Below are positions 48,240 through 59,154 of a stretch of DNA of 64,000 nt, in pieces. Source of the stretch: Sarcophilus harrisii (Eukaryota; Chordata; Mammalia; Dasyuromorphia; Dasyuridae); contig NC_045426.1 in the NCBI RefSeq assembly GCF_902635505.1, forward strand, positions 596,017,318 through 596,081,317. Reading direction: 5' to 3'. Positions within the stretch are counted from its first letter, which is position 1, and each line of letters opens with the position of its first letter. A program made the translations under genes and the position numbers. The notes under the pieces are model-generated. The model ran no database searches. It was not told the DNA's origin and saw only the letters and a program-made list of their open reading frames with translations.

Positions 48240-49540
48240 TTTTGCTCTATTCTAACTGGAAAAATGGCAAACATATCCTTATACCTAAATGGATCTTATC
48301 AATTTGGAAATTTCCTTCAGTGATGCACAAAACTTCCACACTTTCCCATTCTGTGTGACTGTTATTCATGTTCTCTCAAAAGTGTGTTACAGGGTGGGGA
48401 ACAGATCTTGCTTAGTGGTATTTGACATTTTCAGGGTAATAGTGGCATATTTTGGCTTACCACATTCATCCTTAATCCATAAAATTTGACTAGCCATCTT
48501 TTCTTCCTATTATACAATTCATTAAATATGTCTTCCCCCTTTTTCAGAGTTCCTTGTTAGTCATATCTTCCAAACTACTCATACCCTCCATATCTCTCTC
48601 TAATCTTTTGTACATATATTGTCACACATAAAATATAGTAGAAACAAAGTAAATGAAAACTTATTGATAGTGCTTTAGATATTAGGGAATTGAGAAAGGC
48701 ACACTTTTTTTCCTTTTGTGAACCAAATAAAAATACTTAAGGTATTGACAATTTTTGTTTATCCATCATCCCATTGAGTGGTTAATATTCTTATAGAAAA
48801 GCTTTTACCTGATAATTGTACCAGGATACAGATAATCTTTTTATTTGATGTTCATTTGTATATACCCATGTGGAGAAGGTGAAGTTCTATTCCTTATATA
48901 CATATCTCTCTATTATCAATTAATCAATCTATTTATTTATTATCTACACATATATGGTTTCCTTCACACAAATGAATATTGCTTGTCAATTCATTGATCC
49001 AGACACAGACTATACATGAATATGTATGCTTTAAAGATACTGGTATGAACATGTATGAATCATATATATAGGTGTGTATAAATCATAAATCGTATATGCA
49101 CACATATGTATATATGCATTACTATCTAATAAATGCTATTTAAAATTATTAAGTATATCTTTTTATAAAGTAGGCATTTTATAAAAAATATGTCTTTATA
49201 AAACTAACTGCTTTTGAAAAGAATTTAATATGAGCTAGATCTGTTTCAAATCCCATTTAAGTAGGTTTAATTCCTGAAGGAACTGTTTTTAATGAGGTGG
49301 TTTCATTTCTAAGACATGCTCCCTCAAGACAACATAATAAAGAAGCTGCCATGTAGCCTTACATTTTTAACAAGAACTGATTATAAACTTGCCCCTTCTA
49401 ATATTAAAATAATCCTTAACTTTGCTCACAATACTGATATTCTGCTGTGAGAATATCACAAATTCATGTACCCTCATATCAAATGTCAACTTACACTTTT
49501 AATTTCTATCTTATTAATAATTATAACTCATTCCTATGCA
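48240..49540. other. No recognised gene or repeat
   Basis: AT-rich. A 66-codon frame (48289-48489) has no recognisable domain. Confidence 0.45.
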
Positions 49541-49544
49541 ATAT

Positions 49545-49742
49545 TTTGATGGTTACAAAGCACTTTCATGTACATTACCTACAGAACCTCTTAAATATCC
49601 TTTTTATGTTACGTAAGTATTAACATCCTCCTATTATAAATGATTAAATGCCAGTTCAGAGGGGTTAAGGTTATGTAGTAATAATTGAGGTCCCAGTTTT
49701 GAAACTAAGACTTCAAATTCCCAATTCAATGCTCTTCAGTGG
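49545..49742 (+). repeat. MIR SINE
   Basis: 'ggttacaaagcactttcatg', 'acgtaagtattaacatcctc' and 'tcagaggggttaaggttatg' follow the MIR order. Confidence 0.75.
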
Positions 49743-49744
49743 AG

Positions 49745-50140
49745 TACAGTTCCTTGCTTCTTCTTAGAAAACAGGAACCTAAGATGCTGGTTGCCATGGT
49801 GTATTCTTTGTGTCGCAGTTAGTTAGTACTTCTAGAATATAAGATAAGAGTCTGGTTTAGATTCATGTAATTAGTCTAATGGTTTATAAAGGGCCTGAGT
49901 TTTTATAGTAAGGTGCTAAAAGTTACTTACAGGGCTGAAGATATTCACTTAAGGCTATACAAGGTCATGTAGAAATAAGGAATCCAATAGCCCATATCTA
50001 CCAGTCTTGAAGTGGCATCCTCATTCAGGAAAAAAACACTCATAAACCTACCTGTACCTTGATGTACACTGTAAACTCCACTGATATAAAATATGAATGG
50101 CAACTAAGATGACACTATACCAATGCAGAGGAACACCAAA
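49745..50140. other. No recognised gene or repeat
   Basis: Nothing recognised. Confidence 0.45.
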
Positions 50141-50142
50141 CC

Positions 50143-50168
50143 TTTTTTTTTTTTTTTTTTTTTTTTTT
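50143..50168 (-). repeat. T26 homopolymer
   Basis: Pure run of 26 T. It could be the tail of a minus-strand retrocopy, but no body is recognised to the right. Confidence 0.9.
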
Positions 50169-50599
50169 GCACTTCTAAAAAGGCCTAGTTTCAAAGGTAC
50201 TGAAAATGCCTTTATTACTCCTTTCTGTCAAGGAAAGTCAAGAGGCTAAGAATTACATGGGGCATGATTTTCTTACCAAGAAACTTAAGAAAAGCTTTAT
50301 TTTATTTATTTAGTTATTTTTGAAATGCATACAAAGGGCTGCAAAAGATCAATATTCAAGGGAATTGTTCAGAGGGTATAGTAATGTTATTCCCAATGTG
50401 GTATTCCTATTTTATTTGCTCTCATCTTGTATGGATTCATCCCAGGGATGAGACATCAAGTCCTTCAAGCCCCATGTTTGAACTAGCCTCCTGACTTTCC
50501 CTGATAGAAAAGAGCAATAAGACTGCTTCCAACACATTTCACACAGCCTTCCTTTCCTACGGAACTCACAATGTATGACTGTTTCCAATGTTGAAGATC

Positions 50600-50725
50600 A
50601 TAGCCCATCTACATTCTTTTATTTTATAAAGGAAATGGCAAACCATTCCAACATCTCTACCAAAAAAAAAAAAAAAAAAAAAAAAAAAGAGATAAAACTG
50701 AAATGACCAAATACCAACACCAACA
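50600..50725 (+). repeat. SINE tail with A-run
   Basis: 'aaggaaatggcaaaccattc' and 'caacatctctaccaaaaaaa' are the WSINE tail, expanded by a long A-run, then 'aaactgaaatgaccaaatac'. Confidence 0.75.
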
Positions 50726-50729
50726 CCCT

Positions 50730-51278
50730 ACATGGTTATTCTAAGGAAAATATATTGTGAAATATGTGTATATTTGTGTATAAATATGTATATGTACGTG
50801 TCTATACATATGTTTCCATATTTCACAAACCTAATTTTGACATTAGAGAGAACAATTCTTCATTAGTAAATCCTTTGGAGTATCTCTTCTTGTTGAACAC
50901 TTCTCTATGTAGATTGAGTACAAACATCATCAAGAACAATATGTAGGCTAGTTTGATTGATAGTGTGAGAAAAAATTATTCAGAAGGCATAGTCAATCTT
51001 CCATGGTTCACCACCAGATAAATTTCAGTAATTGGAGCATAATAAAAGAAATTAGGAAAAATTCAGCAATACAAGGTAAGCACCTTGACAGGCTGCAGTA
51101 AAAGAAGTAAAATCTATAGTTTAGTCCACATCATTAAAGTGCAAAGAAGATCAGGTGCTTCATTGAAGGAAATCATTTCTAGATATATTAAAGTTTTTAT
51201 ATTGGTAAGTAAAGACATAGTCTGTCAACTCTAACCCAAAGGATTTCTCAGCTGGAAAGTGTAGATGTTAAATAACCA
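50730..51278. other. No recognised gene or repeat
   Basis: Contains short GTATAT tracts. Nothing else recognised. Confidence 0.45.
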
Positions 51279-51699
51279 AGTCACGTAAGGAAAAGGTCTC
51301 TTTCAATTGGGCAATAGGTTGGGTGTGTGTGTGGAGGAAGCAGAATGGACGTACAGACCAGGGATCCAGGGTTGCATTGTGTCCATCCTCTGGGGAATCT
51401 ACAAGATTGGCAAGAAGCTCTTAGGCAAAATATAGCAGCAGTGCTACTCTGTCCTGGTTCCAAGCCAGTAGACGAGCAGATTAGCTGTGACACATCCAAG
51501 GAAAATACAAAAGACAAATAATGAGCCTTTGAACCTCAGAATAACTCAGGACTTGAACATGCCAACCATGCACAGGAAGGAAGTAGCCAGTACCAGGGCA
51601 GGGCAGCATAAAGCCTCTAGCGTCTGTAGAGGAAGCTTTGGGACAATCTCCCCATTTCCCTAAGAGTAGACCAATATCTTTAAAACGTGAACAAAAAAA

Positions 51700-52900
51700 A
51701 AGCAAAAAAGAACTCTGACCATAGATAACTTTTATGGAGAAAGAGAAAAACAGACTTCAAACACTGGGGATGCTAAAGGCATATCATCTCCAGATGAAGC
51801 CCCAGTGGTACCCATCTCACAGTGCTCTGATGGAAAAATTCAAAGAGGATCTTAAAAGAGAGAAGAATAGTGGGGAAAGGAAATGAGAACTTTGCAAGAG
51901 AATCTGGAAAAGAAAACACAGAAATTATGTGAAGAAAACTCCTCAAAAAATATATATATATCCTAAAAATAGATTTGATGAAATGGGAAAAGCAAATAAG
52001 CCTTTACCAAACAGATTTGATGAACTGGGAAAAAAAAAACATTCAAGTCCTTACAAAACAGATTTGAAAAAGAAACCAATTCAATGAAAAATAGATATTG
52101 TGAAATGGAAAAAAAAATCAAATAAACAAAATAGCACATTTAAAAATTTAGTTGGTCAAATTCGAAAGCAGATAAAAAAGTTAAGAAAATAATTCAATAA
52201 AAGTAAGAATTGAATAAATAGATATGAATGACTCAATGAGACTTCAAGAATCAGTCAAACAAAACCCCCCAAAAAATGAAAAATAAAAGAAAATGGAAAA
52301 CACCTCATTGGAAAAACAACTGACCTTAAACATAGATTTAGGAGAGATAAAGTAAAACTTATATGTAAATATAATTGTAAATTATGTAAAAAACGTAAAT
52401 GTAAATGTAAAAGCATAATGATGATAAAAAGAGCCTAGATATCATCTTTCCAAAAATCATCAAAAGTACTGCCCTAATTTTCTAGAACCAGAGGTTAAAA
52501 TAGCCTTTGAAAGAATTCACCTCATGAATGACCTCCTGAAAGAAACCAAAAAGTGAAAACTCCAAGAAACATCGTACCTAAATTACTGAATGATCAAATC
52601 AAGGAGAAAGTATTGCAAGCAACCAGAAGAAAACAATTCAAATATTGAGAAGCTACAATCAGGATTAACTAGCACCTAGTAACTTCCACTTTAAAAGACT
52701 GAAGGACCTGGAATCTGATGTTCTGAAAGGCAAAGGAACTTGGATTGCAGCCAAGAATCAATATCCAGCAAAACTGATCATTATCCTTCAGGGCAAAAGG
52801 ACATTCAATGAAAACAAGTGAATTTCGTTTAATTCTTATGAAAAGACCAGAACTGAACAGAAAATTTGATCTTCAAATACAGAACTCAAGAGAAGCATAA
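51700..52900 (+). pseudogene. L1-A ORF1 remnant
   Basis: It corresponds to L1 ORF1p, the RNA-binding chaperone: an N-terminal stretch, A-rich coiled-coil region (52000-52250), then a decayed RRM/C-terminal region ending near 'attcaatgaaaacaagtg'. No continuous frame remains. The AT-rich, lysine/asparagine-rich coding is as usual for this protein. Confidence 0.8.
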
Positions 52901-53639
52901 AAAAGATAAAAAAGAAAAGAGAAAAATAACTTTCTTCTAAAAATTATATCTCTACGTAGGAAGATTATATGGCTAACTCTTGAGATCTCTGTTATGGGTT
53001 TACATAGAAAGTGAAGGTATAATTTGATTTTATTATGATAATATAAAAATAAACTAGAGGAGGAAAGAGGATTCTAATGGAAGAAGAGGAATGTAAAGTT
53101 AAAATGGGATAAATTACCTCTTATACAGAAGCAAAAAAGACTTATTACAATTGAGGAAAAGAAGGAAGGGGTATGAGCATTGTATGAATCTTATTGTCAT
53201 CAGACTTGAATCCTAGGAGAGAATATCAGACATATTTAGCTTCACAGGGGAATTTGTCTCACCCAATAGGGAAGTAAGAGGGGAAAGGGGAAAGAAAAGG
53301 AATAGATTAATTGAAGGGAAAACAGAAGTAGAAGGGGAAAGGTATACAAAAGGCGAAGGACTATAAAAAGGGAGGGTTGTTTGAGGAAAGTAGTAGTCAG
53401 AGACAAAATACTGGGAAGAAAGTAAAGGGGGGAAAGAAAGAGAAACATATAACTTGGGGAAATAAGATGGGGGTAAATACAGAGTCAGTCATTTTAACTG
53501 TGAATATAAATGAGATGAACTCTCCCATAAAACAGAAGCAGATAGCAGGCTGGATAAAAAGCCAGAATCCTACATTATTCTGTTTACAAGCAACACATAT
53601 ATTTTATAACCAGCAACTTTGCTAAAGTTGTGGATTATT

Positions 53640-55257
53640 TCTAATAACTTTTTAGTAGAATCTCTAGGGTTCTCTAAGTATGCCATCATACTCGGCAAAG
53701 GTGATAATTTGGTTTCCTATTGCCTATTCTTATTCCTTTAATCTCTTTCTCAGCTCTTATTGCCAAAAGCTAGCATTTCTTGATACAATATTAAATAGTA
53801 ACGGTGATAGTGGGCAACCTTGTTTCACTCCAGATCTTGTTGAATGTTGAATTTGTCTCCATTACATAATGCTTACTGATGTTTTAAATAGATGCTGCAT
53901 TATTTAAGAAAAGTCCATTTATTCCTACACCTCAAGTTTTTTAATAGAATGGATGTTGGATTTTGTCAAATGCTTTTTCTGCATCTATTGAGATGATCAT
54001 ATGGTTTTTGTTAATTTGTTATTAAATCCAATTATTTGATAGTTTTCTTAATATAACCAGCCCTGCAATCCTGTATAAACCTTACTTGATCATAGTGTAT
54101 ATCCTGAGATGATTTTCTGTAGTCTTTTGGTAATATCTTATTTAAAGATTTTAGCATCAATATTCATTAGGATTTGTCTATAATTTTCTTTCTCTGTTTT
54201 CAACCTACCTGGTTTAGGTTAGTACCATGTCTGTGTCATAGAAAAATTTGGTAATTCCTTCATTCCCTATTTTATCACATAATTTATATAGCATTGGGGC
54301 CAATTGTTCTTTAAATGTTTGGTAAAATTCAATGTAAATCCATCTGGTCCTGGGATTTTTCTTAGGGAGTTTTTAATTGCCTGTTCTATTTCTTTTTCTG
54401 AAATGGGACTATTCAAGAATTACTTCCTCCTCTGTTAGTCTAAGTCTATATTTTGGAGGTAGTCATCCATTTCAATTAGGTTATCAAATTTATTGGCATA
54501 AAGTTGAGCAAAAATAACTCCTTATTATTCTCTAATTTCCTCTTCATTGGTGGAAAGTTCTCCCTTTTCATTTTTAAGACACTAATTTCATTTTCCTCCC
54601 CCCTTTTTCTAATCAGATTTACCAAAATCTTATCTATTTTATTGGCTTTTTCATAGAACTAACTCTAAGTTTTATTAATTAGTTCAATAGTTTTTTTACT
54701 TTCAATATTTTTAATTTCTCCTTAATTTTAGAATTTAAATTTAGTTTGATTGGGGTTTTTAATTTGGTCTTTTTTTATTTTTTTGCAAAGTCCAATTCAT
54801 TAATCTTTTCTTTTCGTTTTATTAAGTAACCTTAAGGATATAAAATTCCTCTTATTACCCTTTGGCTGCATCCCACAAATTTTGGTTGACGTTCTCATTG
54901 TCATTATCTTGAGTGAAATTATTAATTGTATCTATAATTTGTCTTCACCCAATCATTCTTTAAGATAGAGTTGTTTAGTTTCCAATTACTTTTGGTCTAT
55001 TTACTAACTTTTTGTTGATGTAGTTTTTATTACAGGATCTGAAAAGCATTTACGATTTCTGCTTTCTTGCATTAATTTTAAGGTCTTTATGTCCTAATAT
55101 ATGGTCAATTTTTGAATAGGTTCCATGAACTGCTGAGAAGAAAGTATATTCCTTTCTGTCTCCATTCAGTTTTCTCCAAAGATCTATCATTACCTAATTT
55201 TCTAATATTCTATTTACTCTTTAATTTCTTTCTTATTTGTTTTGTGGTTTGATTTGT
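53640..55257 (-). pseudogene. L1-B ORF2 segment with dense small deletions
   Basis: Compared with the L1 at 31.8-33.4 kb, the sequence shows few substitutions but dozens of 1-4-base losses, for example 'atgctgcattatttaag' against 'atgctgctgattattttaag', and 'catactcggcaaaggtg' against 'catatcatcagcaaagagtg'. The FADD codons are among the losses. The pattern stops near 55260. Confidence 0.85.
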
Positions 55258-55690
55258 CTAATTCTGAGAGTGCAAGGTTGAGATCTCCACTATTACAGTT
55301 TTGTTGTCTATTTCTTCTTGCAACTCTCTTACTTCTCCTTTAGGAAGTTGATGCCATAACACTTTGGTATATATGTTTAATATTGATATTGCTTCATTGT
55401 TTATGTCTACCTTTAGCAGGATGTAGTTTCCTTCCTTATCTCTTTTAATTTGGATCAATTTTGCTTTTGCTTGATCTGAGGTAAGGATGGCTACCCCTGT
55501 TTTTGACTTCACCTGAAGCATAATAAATTTTGCTCCAGCCTTTTACCTTACTCTATATGTATCTCCCTGCTTTAAATGTGTTTCTTGTAAACAACATATT
55601 GTAGGGTTCTGACTTTTGATCCAGTCTGCACTGCCTCCTTTATGGAGGTTAATCCCATTCACATTTCGTTAGAATTACTAAATCTGTATT
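55258..55690 (-). pseudogene. L1-B ORF2 endonuclease, N-terminal part
   Basis: An 87-codon frame with KSKTGVAILTSDQAKAKL, IKRDKEGNYILLKV and LQEEIDNKTVIVEI is the N-terminal half of the APE-like endonuclease. The expected GDFN site after VIV is disturbed (VEIST). The very start of ORF2 lies upstream of the frame, at 55521-55690. Confidence 0.85.
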
Positions 55691-56099
55691 TCCTGCCATC
55701 CTTATAACCCCCAGATTATGTTTTACTTTTTCTTGCCTCCCCAACCCTCTTTCCTCTTTTTGAACTTATTCCCCACTTGATCCACGATGCTTCCCTCTTT
55801 AGAATCCTCCCTCCCCACCTTTGAATCTTTCCCCTTCCTTCCTATTCTTTTTCTTTCCTTTTCCTCTCCCCCATTTTTAATGAGGCGAGAGAATTTTCTC
55901 TAAAACAAATGTCAATTATTTTTCTTTGAGCCAACCTGATGAGGGAGTAAGATTCACACAATGTTCCTCCCCTCTAAATTCCCTCAGATATGATAAGTTT
56001 CCTTTGCCTCTTTGTGGGATGGTGGTTTCCTCTTTTATCCTCCTTCCCACCTTATTCTGCCATATCCTTTTCCATATCTACTTCCCTTTTTTATTTTAT

Positions 56100-57334
56100 A
56101 TCAGTAAAATCAAATTATACATGTATTCTTTGGTATATCCACAACAGAAATACAATTCTCAAAGAGTTCTTTACCTTTTCTGCATCTCTTGAGGTTCTAG
56201 GTTGGAATCAAATTTTTTGTTTACTTATGGTTTTTTCCTTAGAAACAAATGGAATTCGTTTTTTCATTAAATGTCCATCTTCTTCCCTGGAAGAAAATGC
56301 TCAGCTTAGCTGGGTAGTTTATTCTTGGCTGCATCCCAAGTTCTTTTGCCTTTCGGAGTATCAGATTCTAGGCCCTTCGATCCTTTAATGTGGGCAGCCA
56401 GATCTTGGGCGATCCTTATTGTGGCACCTCAGTATTTAAATTGTTTTTTTTTTTTTTTTTTGGCTGCTTGTAAAATTTGTTCCTTAATCTGATAGTTCTG
56501 AAATTTGTCCACAATATTCCTTGGGGTTTTTATTTTAGGGTTTCTTTCAGAAGGTGTTCGATGAATTCTTTCAATGCCTATTTTACCTTCTGATTCTATT
56601 ACATCTGGGCAGTTCTCTTTGATGATTTCTTGTAAAATAGTATCTAGGCTCTTTTATTCATCTTAATTTTCGGAAAGTCCAATAATCCTCAGATTATCTC
56701 TCCTAGATCTATTTTCCAAGTCTGTTGTTTTTGCAAGTAGAAAATTCATGGTTTTTTCCAGTTTGACATTTTTTTGGTTTTGCTTGACTGATTCTTGCTG
56801 TCTCAATGAAATGAATCATTAGTTTCTATTTGTTCAGTTCTAATTTTTAAAGAATTATTTTCTTCGTTAGCTTTTTTTACTTTTTTCTGTATATGTTCAA
56901 TTGAGTTTTTAAATGTATTCTTTTGGTCTGTGGAATTTTTTTCTATTTCACTAATTTTTTTTTTAGTGAATTATTTTCTTTTTCCAATTCACAGATCCTA
57001 CTTTCTTGCGAGTTCCTTGTCTTTTCAAATTCACAAATCTTACTTTCTAGTGAATTCTTTATTTTTTCCAATTCACAATTCTTACTTTCCTGAGAATTTT
57101 TACTTTTTCCAATTCGTATTTCAGGAAGTTGTTGCTCTCTTGTAAGGCTTCTCTTTCCTTTCCCCATTTATCTTCTAACTCTCTTTTGAGACTTTTAATG
57201 GTCTCTTCTATGAGAGCATCATGTAAAAGAGGACAGTCTGGTGCATGTTTGCTATTTGCTGTCTCTTCAGGTTTGCTGACCTGCTCTTTTTCTGCATAGA
57301 AGCTGTAGATGATTCTTTTCATCTTTTTATTCAT
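56100..57334 (-). pseudogene. L1-B ORF1 (nearly full length, broken)
   Basis: It starts at 57334 (MNKKMKRIIYSFYAEKE). An acidic/basic N-terminus leads into a coiled coil built of 14-residue units such as SKNSQESKNCELEK, IKNSLESKICEFEK and TRNSQESRICELEK (57000-57120). The RRM-like and C-terminal domains follow, ending near 56100. An 18-T run (56443-56461) replaces a 9-base purine stretch seen in L1-C. Frame breaks occur near 57060 and after. In the family ORF1p trimers coat L1 RNA. Confidence 0.85.
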
Positions 57335-58095
57335 GTTTTAAAGCCTTTAGGGTATGCCTCCTAGGCAAGGGGGTTACCAGCTTCCTCTGCAGAACAGGAG
57401 AGATGTAAACCGGTTTCTGGCTCTGAGGTATGGGAGTGCTCTGAGTGAGAGTTTTCCCTTCCCCCAACAGGAGGTGGATTCAGCACTGGCCGAGCTAGGG
57501 AACTGCCCAGTAGGGCTGTGTGGATTAGCGATTGCCCTAGGCTAGAGACTAAGGGGTGAAAGTGTCACTGCCCCAGGCCAGAGCCTCTTGTGGGGCTGTG
57601 AGTATTAGCAGCTGACCACAGACCTCCGATTCTACTGGAATTCTGCCCGGCAGTCTCTACTCCAACGTCCCTGCCCCAATGTCTGCCTGATGCAAATCAG
57701 CCCTGCTAAAGCTCTATGGCCCCAAGCCGTGCCCCCCACTGTGGGGGCTGTGCCCTCCTACCGGGCAGGTTCACAACTGCCCCAAGGAAAAGCCCCATAC
57801 TGCGGGTTGGGGCTGCAAGCTTGTGCTGAGATCTGTGCTTTCACTTTTGGTTTGAGGCTCTCCTCAGAACCTAATTTCTCTCCCAGTCTAGGCGGATCTC
57901 TCCCCTAGCCCTGGAACAAACCTTTTTTGGCGAGACTCCAGATTTTCTTTGGCTGGTGAGTTGCTATACTTCTTATCTTTACGAATTGTAGCAGTCAAGA
58001 CTATTTTTCAGGCTCGATATAATATTGATAAAGAGGGTAAGAGAAGAGCTTAGAAAGTCACGTGTGACTTCTCTGCCATCTTGGCTCCGCCCCCC
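57335..58095 (-). promoter_or_regulatory. L1-B 5' UTR (internal promoter region)
   Basis: It is much more GC-rich than the surroundings. In L1 the 5' UTR is an internal polymerase II promoter. A YY1-type GCCAAGATGGC lies at 58085-58075, about 11-21 bases from the 5' end, the same place as in human L1. Small open frames within it are incidental. Confidence 0.85.
58075..58085 (-). promoter_or_regulatory. YY1-type site at the start of L1-B
   Basis: GCCAAGATGGC (minus strand). In human L1 the same motif near +13 directs the transcription start. Function here is inferred from that. Confidence 0.7.
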
Positions 58096-58209
58096 ACAAG
58101 AAACACATTTAAAGCAGAGCAATACATTTATAATAAAGGTGAAAGACTGAAAAAAAACTTATTATGCTTTCTGAAGTAAAAACCAAAGAAAAAAAATCAG
58201 GGGTTGCTT

Positions 58210-58604
58210 TGTGAAATATGGGCTAGTTCCTTGGAGGGCTTCGGGGTCACCCAGAATCAGGATAAATTAAAGTCCTTGATCTTTAGGGGGAGAAGTGATG
58301 GAGACAGACAAACTACCATGAGGTTTACAAAAGATGTATCCTGGATTCTTGAGTTCAGAGCCACCAGCTTCTCTCCTCCTCATGCTGCCTCAAAAGTGAT
58401 TCTCTGACCCCTCTCACTCTCGCCCCTCCAATCCTTACCTATGATAATCTTAACACCAAACATTCAGCAAGCACCTAACAGTTAGAAGAGCCATTTATCC
58501 AAATATGCAAATAGAGTCATTGTCTCACATGGGATGGTAATTAGCCTTAAGTGCTCTCTTGTTTGATTCAAGCATACCTTTTCAGAGTTTCAGCCCTCTG
58601 TACA
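58210..58604 (-). mobile_element. Solo LTR within L1-A
   Basis: A 395-bp block with TGTGAAAT at the left and TCTGTACA at the right (TG...CA), flanked by gctt at 58206-58209 and 58605-58608. A 4-bp duplication fits a class I (gammaretrovirus-like) element. The minus orientation is favoured by its texture, with a 'ctttaatttatc' region and a short 3' part. L1-A continues on both sides. No internal sequence remains. Confidence 0.82.
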
Positions 58605-59154
58605 GCTTGATCTCAGATAAGCAAAAGCATAACTAGATCTAATTCAAAGAAAAAAGTAAGGAAACTATACCATACTTAAAGGTATCATAGATAATGATGT
58701 AATATCCACACTAAACATATATGCACCAAGTGGTATAGCATCCAAATTACTAGTGGAGAGGTTAAGAGAGCTGCAAGAAAAATTATACAGCAAAACTATA
58801 CTAGGGGGGGATCTTAGTCTTGCTCTCTCAGAACTAGATAGATCAACTTCTTGTAGTTAGATAAATCAAACCACAAAATAAATAAGAAATTAAGGAGGTA
58901 AATAGAATTTTAGAAAATTTAGGTATGATAGACCTTTGGAGAAAATTGAATAAAGACAGAAAAGAATGTACTTTTTTGATAGTAAATGAAAGCTATACAA
59001 AAATTGACCATATATTAGGGCATAAAATCTCAAAATAAAATATATTTTGAAGATTATGATGCAATAAAAATTACATGCATTAAAAGGTCAGGGGGAAATA
59101 CACCAAGAATTAATTAAAAACTAAATAATCTAAGCCTAAAGAATGAGTGGGTGG

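Larger units (their letters stand above)
53599..58095 (-). mobile_element. L1-B: L1 with full 5' end, 3'-truncated, inside L1-A
   Basis: Inserted in minus orientation in ORF2 of L1-A. Flanks are 'acaagcaacacat' (53586-53598) and 'acaagaaacacat' (58096-58108), a 13-bp duplication with one mismatch. The 5' end (58095) starts GGGGGGCGGAGCCAAGATGG, as in other mammalian L1. Order: 5' UTR 58095-57335, ORF1 57334 to about 56100, inter-ORF, endonuclease about 55690-54900, RT to 53599. It stops in the RT domain just before the usual 'ataaaataaaccc', with no 3' UTR. The end at an A-rich internal site suggests internal priming during insertion. Confidence 0.92.
51280..59154 (+). mobile_element. L1-A: old L1, interrupted twice
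   Basis: Segments: 51280-53598 (5' UTR part, ORF1, inter-ORF, start of ORF2), 58096-58209 and 58605-59154 (endonuclease). ORF2 starts at 53519 with MNSPIKQKQIAGWIKSQNP and resumes at 58098 with 'aagaaacacatttaaagcag', matching the same codons. Interruptions are L1-B (53599-58095) and a solo LTR (58210-58604). The rest of ORF2 and the 3' UTR are absent: L1-C begins where they should continue. Substitutions and frame breaks are frequent, so this is an old copy. Confidence 0.9.

Noticed and set aside
55990-56388. 132-codon plus-strand frame
   Set aside because: Antisense shadow of L1-B ORF1 and the inter-ORF region.
57354-57908. Plus-strand proline/glycine-rich frames
   Set aside because: They lie antisense in the GC-rich 5' UTR of L1-B.
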